NCBI RefSeq assembly: GCF_016808095.1
Contig: NC_068977.1
Span: 9,918,479 to 9,982,478 of the forward strand
Length of the DNA stretch: 64,000 nucleotides
Origin: Vigna angularis
Lineage: Eukaryota; Streptophyta; Magnoliopsida; Fabales; Fabaceae
Reading direction: 5' to 3'
Positions 23,561 to 36,362 of the stretch are shown piece after piece. Every line of letters begins with the position of its first letter. Position 1 is the first letter of the stretch. Below the pieces are notes generated by a model. It saw nothing but the letters and a program-made list of their open reading frames with translations. It had not been told where the DNA came from and ran no database searches. A program made the position numbers and the translations under genes.

Positions 23561-26500
23561 ATAAATTATCAGAGTTTTTGCACAATGAATTATAATATTC
23601 TGTGAGGATATAGTTGAAGTGATAGTTTTGTTCTACAATTCACATCTTTGCACTGTAAGATTGTTCAACCACAATAATAATTTGCTTACTCATTCTTCAG
23701 GAATGTTTTAGGTAAAGTGTATTGAAATTGACCCTTTTTTTCTTTATCATAACTTGGCAACAAATTAGACAGCAACACATGTTTGCAATATTGAATATAG
23801 CATCTATGAAAATAAAAGATTGAATTCAAGCTATCTTTTAAAGGAAATTCTACTATCTCACACAACTTTTTTCTACACAACTTTCTCATAAATTAATTTA
23901 TGATAAACAAATGATGTGTATATATGTGGTAGGTCTTGCATCAGAGGGGGTGAGGGGTTCAAATCTTAATTTGGAAAATGGTTTTTTAACTGAGCTGAAC
24001 TGAATTTAAATCTTACCCATAATGTGAATTATTGATAGGTTATGTGTGTAATAAGTATTTATGTCTAATCTAAAATAATAATTTTTTAATTTTTTAAATA
24101 ATTATATTTATACCCCTGAACATAATTAAGAATGAATTAAAAAAATACTACTTGGATGAAAAATATCTTAAATATGTTTTTTTTTTCAAAATTGTTATAA
24201 AAGATTGTGTTTTATATAAAGATTAAATTATGAAATATTTAATTCTTGTACTTCATAAAAGTCATGTAAAATGTGAAGGATTTGACAGAAAAACAAGTTT
24301 CACTGTGAATTATAATACAACATAACTTCTACATGCAGTTTATTGGGAAAAATGTTTAAAATAAATTTCATAAAATACATTATAAAACGAAACACAATTT
24401 TTATAATATTTTAATGATATAAATATCTAAAAAGTAATTAAAAAATTGAAATAATTTTTTATTTAAAATTAAAATACTATTATTTTAGATGGAAAGTGAA
24501 GGGTTAGGAAATTGGGAAGTGCTACTCAGTGTTCAACTCTTTCATAACACATTGAAAATTATTAAAAAGAAAAATCACGAAATGAAGATCTACCATTTTT
24601 TTTTAAGTTTTAATAAATTTCAAAAGAGTGTTATGAAATCATATTACTTACTAGCATTTCTATTAAAAGAAAGTGCAAAAATTTAATTTCCTTTCAACCA
24701 CAAAGTATTGTTTGGGGATTTCTAAGTAATATTCTCCCTAACCCACCGGCCTCTAAAAGTTGTTGAATTGTTCTTTTATGAGCCTAACTTTACTTATGGA
24801 CCTAAAACTTTCAATTCTTAAAAACAGATAAATCAAAATTTGTCGGCCTAATTAACCAATCATTTCATGGCATTGCCATGGCAACTTGCAAAGACCAAAT
24901 TATAGAATTTGAGAAATTTCTCTTTAGTTACGAGAATTTTCATACCTATAAACTTATAATTTATACCATAAAATAAAAAATATAGGAAATAATTTAATTA
25001 TGAGTCTAAATATTACATTAGATTAAAATAACAAGTTAAACACTATTTAAGAAAGAAACTCATTAACTTAATGTTTCCATATTTTGAATTAAAAATGTTA
25101 AGAAATAGATTTTAAATCTAATTTAATTCCATAAAATTGGTTTGGAATATGAAATTTGTACTCACTTATGTATTATGAAATCATGTAATATACTACTAAA
25201 AATATTTGTCCTTGAATCTCTAATTTTTTTTACGCCAATGTATATACATCTTAAACGTAAGACTAAACATTAATATGTGGTTCGATAGTAGGTGATACGA
25301 TAGACTCAATAAATAACAAATTTCTCAATAATATGTGACAATTATATCAAATAAACAAATATTTTTGTTAAGATAGAACTCAATATATAGCTCTGATATC
25401 ATATTAAGAAGTGTGCTTTAAACCTAACTCATAAAATTATTTTGTAAAATGAAATTTACATTCACTTATATAATATCAATCTTTTAAATTTTTTATGTAG
25501 ATTAAACTTAAAAAAACACTTCAAAAACATAAAAGTGTTCAATAACATAAAAGTGTGCATGATTCTGTTGTGGGAATTTAAGCCATGAACTATAGTACTT
25601 TTATTTTGGATGTATTGTCGTTGGGTTTTTCTTCTCTTTCACGTCTCTATTCCTTGAGTTGAATTTCATGTTACAAAAGTTTTTTTAAGGTAAAACAATT
25701 ATTCTTTTCATACCTTTTCATTTTAGTACAATAACATATAAATCAAAAACTAAAATTCTGTTTAGGTTTTAGTCAGGTGTGTTAATAATATACTGTCACG
25801 CAAAGAAGGATTTTATCATATTAATTTATTATATTATTTATTTCATTTTTAGTATAATTGTAAAAAATTGACTATTTTTAATTCAATCGGTATAATTATG
25901 TTTAGATTTTAATCTTATATATTGATTTTTTAAGATAGCTTCTTTAAATAGAAAAACCATGAGGAAATCTCCTCAATGATTTTGAGTTATTAACGAGACA
26001 TTTTTTAAATATTGAATTAATTAAATTCGTCTGAAGTCTTTGATAAATTTGTATATTTTAAATTAAGTTTGTATTACAATTTTTTTATTTGTTAAATATT
26101 TTAAAAAGAAATATTTTTCAATTGAATATTTATTATTTAAATTTTTTATTAACTAGTTTACTTGGTTGTTATTTTTCATCTTAGTTCCTCCTCTTTATAT
26201 ATTAATAAATATGAAGTTATGTATATAAGAATCATACTATAATTAATATATAACGACATTATTATTTTCACTGAAAACCCGTTATAATAAGGTTGTTTGT
26301 TATGTTTTTCAGATACTTCAATCTCATTATCTAGTGTAACTAAGGATTATCCCAATCCCCACAATTAAATAGTTAATGAGAAAATTCTTATTATTGAACA
26401 CATTTTTCAATGAAAAATAATACAAAGTTTACTTTAAATATAATACAATTTTATATTAATTGGAGAATCCCATATAATAAACAAAATAATAAAACACATA

Positions 26501-27690
26501 ATCTATTATTAAAAGACAGAAGCTTAATCGTATAATATAAAAATTTGATTACTCAGTAATAAAAATTATATTAAATAAGAATTAAAAATATCAAAATTTA
26601 CCATAAACATGAAACTTAATTAAATACATAATATTTAAATAAATATAAAAATATTTTGCATTAATATTCTACAAAATTTGACAATACATATATTATATTT
26701 TACCCACATTTTATGACCATTAAACTTTTCTTTCTTCTCTTCATCATACAAATAGAGAAACATGTGTTAATTAATCGATCTTATGGGAGTGTTGCAAATG
26801 TTAAACAAAGAAAATATAAATTAATGTATGATGAAGATGTAGTAAGCATGAGGTAATTTGAGATTATGATATTAAGAATATGTGAACGACACGAAAGTGA
26901 GCACGCGTGAGAATATCCCATAAAAAAAGTTTCTACTATTTGACCACAATATTTTCAGGAAATCATCAAAACAATTGGTTCAATAATTAAAAGTAAACAT
27001 GAATATATTTTTAATATCTTCAAAATGAGGGAATTTTAATTTTAACTTTTACAACATAAAAAGCTATTCATTTTTCGTCTTATATAACTTTTAATTTCTG
27101 TAAATATTTTTCTTTCTTTCCTTAAAAAAGTCAAAATCACTAATTTTGATTCCTAACATATTTTAGGATGTATAAATGACATTTTTTAAAATTTTATCTT
27201 TAAGTGTTACTTGTTCATGTTATATCACAATACTTGTAAATTAGAATGATTAATTGGCTTTTTGTTTGATACGTAAATAGTTAACCACTGTCGCATAATA
27301 TTAAACATTGAAATAACAATTTTTAACTCGTAAGAAACTAAACAAAGAAAATATTTAAAAATATAAAGTTAAAACATTCGCATTTTATAAGAATTGAAAA
27401 TATATTTGAGACTAAAAAGTATTATTATTCCTCTTAATAGCAATATATTATTAGTCGGAATTTATTCAAAAACCTAAAATATCATGAGAGTGCAATCAAG
27501 TAAACGCAATCCACAACTTTTTGTTAGTTCTAAAAAATTCCATTAAATAAGAGATCTTACTCAAAAGCGTAAGTGACAGGGTTAGTAACATTTCTATTCT
27601 TATTTTTTTCTCTTTTTAAAATTTAGAGGGAGGAGATTGTGTCCTCATTATTATCTAACTTCATTGCGCTAGTAAAGAAAATATATTTTA
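23561..27690. other. AT-rich intergenic DNA with decayed repeats
   Basis: No gene is recognised. Two diverged copies of one repeat start near 25089 (GTTAAGAAATAGATTTTAAA) and near 25403 (TTAAGAAGTGTGCTTTAAAC), each followed about 60 bases later by a TTCACTTATRTA-like block, suggesting an old dispersed legume repeat of about 315 bases arranged in tandem. Confidence 0.45.
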
Positions 27691-27699
27691 ACACGTTAC

Positions 27700-28130
27700 A
27701 TTACATATGCTTCGATTTAGTAAAAACCGAAATGTATGAAACTACGGTGATATTTATATAATTAACGTGAAGTTATCTACCTCGGTTCATAGGGACTCGA
27801 AACGTAACTGGTCTATTGCCTCAGTTTCACAAGCAATCGATCTCTATAATTTTGTTCAAACCACTTGCCTCTTTTACAAGTTAGACTTTTCGCCTCACCG
27901 CTTTTCAAAATTGGTTTATTGCTTCGGTTGTTTACAGATTTTAAATGGTTACGTACGAATTATTTCCTTAGGTAGAGTTTCTGCTTAAACGCGCCAACAT
28001 TACATATGAATTTTACATACAGAAATATCTGTAGATAAAATCGGTATGTAACTTTTTTTTTATATCCGTATGTAAAATTCGTATGTAATACGTGTGTTAC
28101 ATACAAATCAAAATCCGTATATAAATTAAA
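27700..28130. mobile_element. Remnants of two CACTA families
   Basis: 27700-27960 carries degenerate CCTCGGTT/AACCGAG motifs like CACTA 3. 27990-28130 carries TCCGTATGTAA and TTACATACA motifs like the subterminal arrays of CACTA 4. No intact CACTA terminus or TSD was found, so these are relics. Confidence 0.55.
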
Positions 28131-29344
28131 AAATGATGAAAAAATTGATCCCTACCAAATTCAATATAATTATTTCATATTTCTTAAATATAATATTAAA
28201 GTTAGAGAAAAATGTCCTTTCAAAAATCAAAACAAGAGTTGTTTACTCTTTTTAAACATCGATATATAAAAAAATGAAGTTATTTATCTTATTGGAAAAT
28301 AAAATGGAACATGAAAGAATTCAAAGAACAAGTAGTTGAAAATAAAGGCTTGAACTTCAAATACCTTCCTTATCCCATGCATTTTCAAATGGCCTTTTTA
28401 TTCTCCATTCATATTCACATGCTCAAATTGCTGCTTCAACTTTTCACTACTACCATTTTTTATCTACAACCTTACATCCTTGTCAACAAAAGACATTTTA
28501 GTTTTTGAATAGATAAAAAGCTCAAAAACAAAGGATAAAGAAAACAACAACTATGCTGGCTCCATCAAATATAAACACAATACTAGAGAACCCTCCCACA
28601 AGCTGAATGAAAGGAAATAGAACAAACCAAATACATCTCTTCTGCTAGAACCAAAATGAAACACTGAGATTTTTCAAATTACGGAAATCAGGTTAAGTTC
28701 AAGTACTAGTTGCATTGCAATTCCTAATTTGATGCAAGAGTTAAGCAGTGGTGAAGAGCGGAAGTGAATCCAAGTGGGGGCAAGGATGTTGTAGTTCAAA
28801 CCTTAGGTGAGGCGCAACAAAGAGGTGTGCATGACTGCTACTGTGAAGGAGGAATGGCCAACAACTAACACGTGGTGGTTCTATTGATGTTAATGGTGGA
28901 TGAGGCATGGCGACTCTCATCGCTGAAGGCCTAGTTCACGAGGGTTTGGCAGTGGAGGAGCACGTAAAGGTGGATTGTCAATGTCGATATCGATGGGATT
29001 GTCGAAAATGATAACTTAGGGTTTAGGTGTTGCATTGAGGGCGATAGAGAAAAGGACGAAGGAGAAAGCTATTCTAAGAAGGTGGACAGTGGTCGTGATA
29101 AAGAGTTAACCATTGACATTGCCATTAGAAGAGCCTCTCCGAAATCCTCATAGGCGTTTGAGCATAGTGAAAGGTAAGGAGGAAGCTGATGCATTTGATG
29201 TGCAAAGTAGAAGAGACCGAGTGTTGTGTTATAATTTTAGAGAAGAAGAAGAACCTAAAATTGGAAGAAAAGAAACACTAAAACTTTGGGTGAGAATGTT
29301 GAAAAAATAAAGTGGGAAAAAGTAAAAAATGAATTATAATTTAT
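28131..29344. other. Intergenic DNA, no gene recognised
   Basis: Part of this stretch (28740-29300) is less AT-rich and has a short open frame at 29113-29310, but no domain or splice structure convinces me. Confidence 0.45.
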
Positions 29345-29347
29345 GTA

Positions 29348-30688
29348 CACTAGTACATTTAAAGGAAATGACACCGGTTAAATTCGCTGATAGGCACCGG
29401 TTTTTGAACCGAGACATATTCAGACGAGGTAAAAAGTGATAAACTTTATGCCTCGGTTTTGGAACGAGACAAAAAACGGTACGATTCGACCTCGGTTATC
29501 AGAACCGAGATTGTTCTTCTCCTTCTACTGCCTCGGTTGGAGGCTAAACCGAGGCAGTAGGGTCTTTTTTTTATTTTTTTTTCGTTATGCATTATCAGTA
29601 GGGTTTTTGAACAAGGAGAGAACTCAGATTAAGCAAAACCCTCACCCCTTTTGTAGATCTGAACACATTAGCTTGCTTTGAAAATGATGGCAAATTAACA
29701 CAGGAATTTAATTTTGGTGCCTCGAGCAAATTAACACAGAAAAATTAACACAGGCAACATTAGATCTGACCCTAATTTTACCCCAATCTCAGATTCAAAG
29801 AAGCAAGTAAAACAAAATCTCATATTCGAAAAACCCTAATCTGACCCTAATCTCAGATTCGCACCACCACCATCAACATCAGAAAAACCCTAATCTGACC
29901 ACCACCACCACCACTATCACCGCCGCCACCATTGACGCACCACCACTGCTTGCTCTTCCCTCCAGAGGCGACGCACTCGCAGGAGATTTTAGAGACCGAG
30001 AGAGCGACGGAGCGAGCCAGCGAGAGAGTGACGGAGCGAGACCGAGAGGAGAGAGGCGAGAGCGACAGAGCGACGGAGCGAGAGAGCGAGGGGAGGCGAG
30101 AGTGAGGGAGGCGAGACCGAGGGTAGGGAGGCGACAGCGAGGGAGGCGAGACCGAGGGGAGGGAGGCGAGACCGAGGGAGGCGAGGGGAGGCGACAGCGA
30201 GGGAGGCGATACCGAGGGAGGCGAGAGTGAGGGGAGGGAGGCGCGAGAGCGAGGGAAGGGAGGCGTGAGAGCGAGAGGGAGGCGAGGTGAGGGGAGGGAG
30301 GCGCGAGAGCGAGGGAGGCGAGAATGAGGGTAGGTTTTCGTTCAAATTGGGGAAAATATTTGGGGAAATAAGAGGGTTATATGCCTCGGTCCTTCTGGCC
30401 CGAGGCAGTAGAGGCTGATATGCCTCGGTCCTTCCTACCAACCGATGCAGTATACCCCTTTTTGGCACCGGTTTTTCTTAACCGCGTCAGAAACCGTGTC
30501 AGAAACCACTAATTAGGCACCGGTTGCTTTCACAACCGAAGTAGTAACCCTTTTTGGCACCGGTCAAGTCTGAACCGAGGCCTATAAGGTCTCGTTAATT
30601 ACAAAACTGCCACCGTGTCTGAATAGATAGCGGTTTGGTGTAAACCGAGGTCTATTGTGCGAGTTTAAAAGAACATTTTGTACTAGTG
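29348..30688. mobile_element. Non-autonomous CACTA element 3, TSD GTA
   Basis: The ends are CACTAGTACA at 29348 and the inverse TGTACTAGTG at 30688, flanked by GTA (29345-29347 and 30689-30691). Subterminal motifs are GCCTCGGTT, GGCACCGGTT and their inverses. The core is a purine-rich GC-rich tandem (29985-30340). A long minus-strand frame over that core, rich in Ser/Leu/Pro/Arg, is a translation of the repeat. No transposase is present. Confidence 0.93.
29985..30340. repeat. GAGGCGAGA-type minisatellite in CACTA 3
   Basis: Irregular tandem units such as GGGAGGCGAGACCGAG and GGGAGGCGCGAGAGCGA. The plus strand is nearly all purine plus C in GCGAG steps. Confidence 0.88.
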
Positions 30689-30931
30689 GTAGGTCATAAA
30701 CTTCTTTAGAAAAACATTACAATCTTCATTATTATTATCTTTTAGAGAACTTGCTAGAATAATTCTAAATCATGTTTATTTGTCGAGGTTTTTATAATCT
30801 CTACAAAATAACCCCACTATTATAATTTTTTTTTGTAGTGTTAGCCTATTTCCTGTGATTTTCTTTATAAAACACATGAGAAACTTTGAACTTCATTTTC
30901 TTAGAAAAATTCAAACAATTCATTAATTTTT

Positions 30932-32260
30932 TTAAAAAATCTTTACTTTCGAGGGTTTAACATTAACTTTCTTTGATGGTTTACCCTTAGGTTTTCTAAC
31001 CGTTTGAATTGACTCATTATCATCTTCAATTTTATAATCTTCCTTCTTATTAAGTATATTTGTCAATTTAGAAGCTAATTTCAATTCTTCCACAAAACGA
31101 GTTTTTTTAGATGTCAAAAAATTGTGAATTGTCTCAAAATTACTATGAGGCGAATCTAATTCTTGTAATCCCTACAAACTATTGTCAATTGGAGTGAAAT
31201 CATTTAGATAAGGTAGTTCAACCAAAGAATCAGATATTCATTGACATACTACCATTAAAAATATCTAGGTTATTAGTAGAAGAAGATTCTTCCTCAAGAC
31301 AAATATTATCATGACTAACCACCACAAGTTCAAGTTGTGACTGAACAACATGAAGAAAATCAAAAGGTTGCACCAATATAGGAGGAACCACAAGAGGTTG
31401 AACCATATTAGCAGGTTGTTGGACCACAGATGACTATAGTACAGGTTGCACCACAAATTGCACTAGAGGTTGAACCACATGCTGCAGCATGGTTGTACCA
31501 TATATTGCAGCATAGTTGTACCACAAGCTCTACCCCAAGTTGTTCCATAGGTTTCATAAATTTTACAATCAAAATAAAATGAATTACTGAAATTGAATCT
31601 AGAGAACCCTTAGTCACATCCAATGTACTAACCACCTTAGGATGATAATGTTGTTTTTTTGCTCCTACGGTTTTCTCTTTTCCACAATTAATGTTGGCGT
31701 CGTGCTACAATCTTTTACAATTAGATAAATTATGATTAATCATTTTACAATTTGTACAAAATATAGTTTGTTTTTCATACTTCATATCAGTAATAAACAC
31801 AAATCATGACATTTTCATTAAAATTTGATTAGGCAAATCAGATAACAAATCAACATCAACTAAGACTCAAGCAAAGAAACTTCGAGACATAGTATAATCA
31901 TCTAAAGATAATGGCATGTTAATTCCACACGCTATTGAGAAAATTGATTCTAATTATCAATACTCCAAAGGAAGGTTAGGTATGTGAATATAAGATTGAG
32001 TTTTTGTGAGTTTCATAGAAGGTGGGACAAAATCTTTTGTTCAAATAAAAACATAAAGAATGCCAAGAGATAAATTTTAAGTTCCAACAACCAAAATCAT
32101 TCTCATATCCTCCAACGAAGAAAAAGCAAATTAATAGAACCCTTTGTCAAGAAGAGTTTCCTTCTAGTGTTCCAAATGCTTCCAATCACCTCAAGCTTCT
32201 TACAAAGATCCAAATGTGTGAGAGACTTATCCCCTTTTGTCAACAAAGTTTGCCCATGAA
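30932..32260 (-). pseudogene. LINE-type ORF1 relic (DUF4283 and CCHC zinc knuckle)
   Basis: On the minus strand a decayed reading frame shows, in order, a DUF4283-like segment near 31990-31800 (IHIPNLPLEY, then MPLSLDDYTMSRSFFA and VLVDVDLLSDLPNQI), a CX2CX4HX4C zinc knuckle at 31758-31717 (CTNCKMINHNLSNC), a low-complexity Val/Gln/Pro region and a basic Lys-rich tail ending at 30932. This order is that of ORF1/gag-like proteins of plant L1-type LINEs and related zf-CCHC_4 proteins. Several in-frame stops interrupt it and no reverse transcriptase follows. I judge it a truncated LINE copy; a decayed host DUF4283 gene is the alternative. Confidence 0.65.
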
Positions 32261-33014
32261 ATAATTATAAAAGTTAATTTGCTATTGTATGTTAGTTTAA
32301 AAATTCTGTTGATAACATGAAGAATCAACTATCAACATACATTTATGCATATGGATCAAATTTGATTGGTTAAATGGTTATATAATTCAAATTTTTGGTT
32401 AAGTGAAAATTACTAAGCTTGGTACAACTCTGAAAAAATGAAAATTTTGGACACACATGACATCCCAACTTATTTTCTTCAAGACCACAATACTTTGGTT
32501 AAATTCGTGTAATGTTTAGGTTAGATTAATATATATTCTTGTTGGACTGAGATGTCTCCGCAATCACATGTGTGCAACTTTCTTCTCACTCTTCCAACTA
32601 GTGTATTGTCTTTATCTTCGGACCGATGTGTCCTCTTTCAACGTAGTTACAATGTTCTTGATGGAGTCTGTGAAAATACTTTGACATTTAAGGCAACAAT
32701 GAAAATTTAGTAATTTAGTAATTTAGTAATAAATGAATCTAGTGACATACCTCATGATTAAGGACTATATATAGTACCTACATAGGTCCTACCTTTCTTG
32801 GGCTTAGGATCTATAGGTTTATCTTATTTTAGGGTTTCATAATTTGTTTAATTTTCTTTAATTCACTATTAGTTAATTATGATTTATGTTTGAAGTAATG
32901 TTGCTTACATGAATGTTTGAGAACGTGTTTGTTGAGGTATCCTCCTCCTCGACCCTTAAGTACAACATAATTATTAGTTACATTCATCTTTAATTCAATA
33001 TATCAACTTTAACA
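32261..33014. other. Intergenic DNA, no gene recognised
   Basis: AT-rich sequence with a short triple TAATTTAG tandem at about 32710-32732. The stretch 32760-32830 (TATATATAG, later CTTAGGATCTATAGG) looks like decayed retrotransposon leader, but I cannot bound it. Confidence 0.4.
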
Positions 33015-33022
33015 CATGTAAT

Positions 33023-33574
33023 TAGAGCTGTCAAAATGGGTCACAACCCGCGAGCCAACCCGGCCCACCACGGGTTTGAGCCGGGTTGGGTTAGAAAAAA
33101 TTGTATTTTTTTTTATACGGGTCAGATTTCAACCCGGCTCGTTTAAACCCGGCTCATGCGAGTTGAACCTGTGGTGGGCCGCGTTCACCCACCAACCCAC
33201 CTACCTAATTTTATTTTATTAAAAATTAATTTTAATTTTGTAAAAAAATATTTATTATTTTGTTTTTGCTTGAAAAAAATATTTAAGTTTCTTATTTTCA
33301 AAATTAATTAAACATCCATGTTAGAAGTGAAATCTGGAAGTGAAATTTATTTAGATTTGTATTATAGAAAGTTTATAATTTTTTTATTTTAAAAAAATTG
33401 TAATTAAGTGAGCCAGTGAGTCAACCCTTTTACCCACCAATCTGTGGTGGGTCGAGTCGGGTTCGAATTTTTCTGACTCGCTAATAAATGAGCCGGGTTG
33501 AGTTGGCTCACTAAGTAACCAACCCGTGGTGGGCCGAGTCGGGTCGAGCCGGGTGACCCGTTTTGACAGCTCTA
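33023..33574. mobile_element. hAT-type non-autonomous element, TSD CATGTAAT
   Basis: The inverted ends are TAGAGCTGTCAAAATGGGT and ACCCGTTTTGACAGCTCTA, flanked by an exact 8-bp duplication CATGTAAT (33015-33022 and 33575-33582). Inside each end are GC-rich blocks (AACCCGGC, GAGCCGGGTTG, CCCGTGGTGGGCCG). The 8-bp TSD and GAGCTGTCAAA-type end fit the hAT superfamily. At 552 bp it has no transposase. Confidence 0.92.
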
Positions 33575-33582
33575 CATGTAAT

Positions 33583-34645
33583 ACACAGTTTAGGTAAATA
33601 ATATAAATATAAAGTTGATGCATGTAACTTTTGTGATGTTTGTCTATCAACACATAAAAGAAAAAAGAGTCGTTTAGTATTTCTAGATACATACTTCATG
33701 CTTGCAGCTAAGCCATCAAAATCTCCTAAACGAACAATAATTAACACCGCAACTGAAATGTACAAGGTGAGGGCTGAACATATTATGAGAATCAATGGCC
33801 ATAATGCATGTTAATGAGGGTTGGTAATCCCTTTAGAGAGGTAGTTCACCTTGCTCAGGACATGCTGGCAGGGATTGGGATTAAAGATTTTGGTGAGCTG
33901 TCTTTGCTAGGTGCACAACAGTGACTTGAGTCCAACCACTCATGTTCATTGATCTTGGAATCACAACTCTCAAAAAAAAAAAGGCAAAAGCAAACATGTG
34001 AAAGGCAGCTTTTAACATATAGGTACTACATCCAAAAGCTGTATAGAGGAGTTTGCATGCTTTTAACAACTTTTAATAATGATGCATGTCATGTCCAATT
34101 CCACCCTCCTCCAGTATCATTTTCTTGCCTCCTCTTTTAACTTCAGCAAGTCACTATCTTGCTTTAGTGAGGGGTCAGAAAATCACAGCATCACATGGGC
34201 TCTAGGAGCCATAACAACCATCACTAAACCGTGATTCAATATCCTGGATATGTAATCTTCTTACCAGATTATGTCATCTAACATATGGGGATTCAGCATT
34301 ACATTTCAATTATTTGAACATCAAAAAATTAAAAATCTATGCAATGTGGTTTGAAAATATTTCTATTCATGTTTCTCAGAAAATACATTCTAAAATCAAA
34401 GAGAAAACCACTTTTTGCTGTCCCAACTTTGGATTCAGAAAATATTAAACATTTTCCTATGGGATAAGAAAATACAGTACAGGCACCACAATCAAGGAAG
34501 AAAGAAAATAAAAAACAATGATACAGGGAGGCAGTCAGGGACCACTTAGAGCATGACCAATACACATTATCCCCGGATCTCAAAATGTTGTAACTGTTCT
34601 AATTTGATATGATGTATAAAGTGAGAAGATAAAGAAATTCACTAT
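33583..34645. other. Intergenic DNA, no gene recognised
   Basis: No domain, RNA gene or bounded repeat is seen in this stretch. Confidence 0.45.
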
Positions 34646-34654
34646 TTATTTTAA

Positions 34655-34844
34655 GAATAATGATACTTTGACAACATTTCTTTGATAACATTTTAATATT
34701 GTCTACGTGTTATTTTATGATTGGTCTATATTGATGTTTATGATTATTATTATTGATTATGAAATAATTTTGGACCAATCACAGAATGACACGTAAACAA
34801 TATTAAAATGTTGTCAAAAAAAGGTTGTCAAAATATCATTATTC
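34655..34844. mobile_element. Mutator-type MITE, TSD TTATTTTAA
   Basis: A 190-bp hairpin element with ends GAATAATGATA and inverse, long imperfect arms (TTTTAATATTGT, ATTGGTC) and an exact 9-bp TSD, TTATTTTAA, at 34646-34654 and 34845-34853. Related in pattern to 6459-6637. Confidence 0.88.
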
Positions 34845-34853
34845 TTATTTTAA

Positions 34854-35957
34854 TTAAAGCACTCAGTACATTTAACTCAGATCAATTCAATGCAACTTAG
34901 GGACTATTTATGTTGAAGCAAAATTTAATCTTATTTTCAAAGGTTTGAATAGCAAACTACAACAGTGAACTTTCGTAATTAAAAAATAAAATAAAGGAAA
35001 ACAGAAAACAAACCCTACTTTACAAGGGTAAATTCCTTTTTAGATAAAGCAATTAGAAAGTTCACCAAGCCTATTCCAGTACATGACTAATCCTGGACAG
35101 AAGGCTCCACCAAGTCCATGTAGAAAAGGGAAATAGCATATGCATTTTTAGTAAACCTCCAAAAGTGAGATAGCATTGGATCACCCACCAGTTAAGTTCA
35201 CTGGTCAGGGGACAAGAGATGGTGGCTTACACCCATGAAGTTCGATTGCAATGTCAAAACTATGGCCCATGTAAAGCAATGAAAGAAATACTAATAAATA
35301 TTGTATGAAGTTGAACTAGTTTACGTTTTTAAAGTACAGTATATCATTCTTGTTAGAAGAATGGCATAATTGGGGCAATGCCAATCACAACAAATCTCAT
35401 TACATTTCTATCAGAAAAGAGTACAAAATTAAAAGTTCCATTCAGATCTTCTATTAAATAATGTGTTACCAAGTATGTGGTATTTGATTCTAACGGGAAA
35501 GTTCACCAACGTTTTACCGTGTGATTCTTGAACGAAGCAAAATTGATGTGATTAACTGCGCAGTTGCCACAATTCTGTCTTTGAGTTTTGAAGGGAGCGA
35601 CATTCCTTTGCCCTTTCTATAGGAATCCCCTTGAATGAACGTTATAATAAATGTCTAGAAAAGCAAAACAAAGCAAAGAACAAAATTATGGACAAGGTTC
35701 TGTTCAATCAAAAAAAGCAATCAGATTTAATTTACCAAACATCCCAGGTAAAAAACAGACTAAAAAGTAGTAGAAAGAAAATAAACAACAAATGTGCAAA
35801 ATCATCCAACTCTTTGGCCTTTGTTCCGTTTAATGTTTGCATACATGTAAGCCAATACACAGAGGAATCCCAGAATCACAAGAAATAAAAAAAATGGAAA
35901 AACTCCACACAGTCGCTTCAACCCCCATACTCCTAGTTCTCTTTTTGACCATTGAAA
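34854..35957. other. 3' flank of mL54, no other gene recognised
   Basis: Intergenic sequence; the right end should carry the 3'UTR of the minus-strand mL54 gene. Confidence 0.45.
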
Positions 35958-36353
35958 TCAGTTCTTTGCCTTCACAGTGTTGTTCTCCTTTATCCTTGCA
36001 CGGTTATCCAGCTTAACAAAGCGTTTTAGATTGTCATAAGCTAGTGTTTCAATATTCTTCCTACGTAGTTCACTAAGTGCCGGACGTTTATCGAGCAGAT
36101 GCCACAGCCAGCCAGGGTACTCTGAATCAGGCAGGATTTTTGGATCAGTTCCTTCCTTCAGAATGCTAGCACCTACAACTGTGCTTGCCTTGACTTCTTT
36201 GCTAAGAGTTGATGCCTTGGGTGAATCCGCAGATCCACCCCCTTTAGATCCTTTCTTTGCTTTTCCGGTGGCAAAAGTTCGTGGGTGTGCAACCTTAACT
36301 GCCTCTTTGACTGTAAGAATATATCTTATAGATCTGGCATGGTTCATAGCCAT
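35958..36353 (-). CDS. Mitochondrial ribosomal protein mL54 (L37 family), 131 aa
   Basis: The protein is a component of the large subunit of the mitochondrial ribosome. The C-terminal 65 residues carry the family core (ILPDSEYPGWLWHLLDKRP, then ELRRKNIETL and a basic tail). The N-terminus is basic and hydroxylated (MAMNHARSIRY...) and fits a mitochondrial presequence, followed by a Lys/Gly/Ser linker. The coding region is a single exon. A splice acceptor, TTGTCTTTCAG, lies nine bases upstream of the ATG (exon begins 36362), so translation starts early in exon 2. A second in-frame ATG two codons later could also serve. The gene looks intact and of normal length for plants. Confidence 0.9.
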   Translation of the reverse strand: MAMNHARSIRYILTVKEAVKVAHPRTFATGKAKKGSKGGGSADSPKASTLSKEVKASTVVGASILKEGTDPKILPDSEYPGWLWHLLDKRPALSELRRKNIETLAYDNLKRFVKLDNRARIKENNTVKAKN

Positions 36354-36362
36354 GACTTTCCT

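Noticed and set aside
29989..30468. Minus-strand frame of about 159 codons, Ser/Leu/Pro/Arg-rich
   Set aside because: It translates the GAGGCGAGA minisatellite in CACTA 3.
35631..35888. Plus-strand Lys/Asn-rich frame of 85 codons
   Set aside because: Composition of AT-rich flank; no domain and antisense to the probable 3'UTR of mL54.
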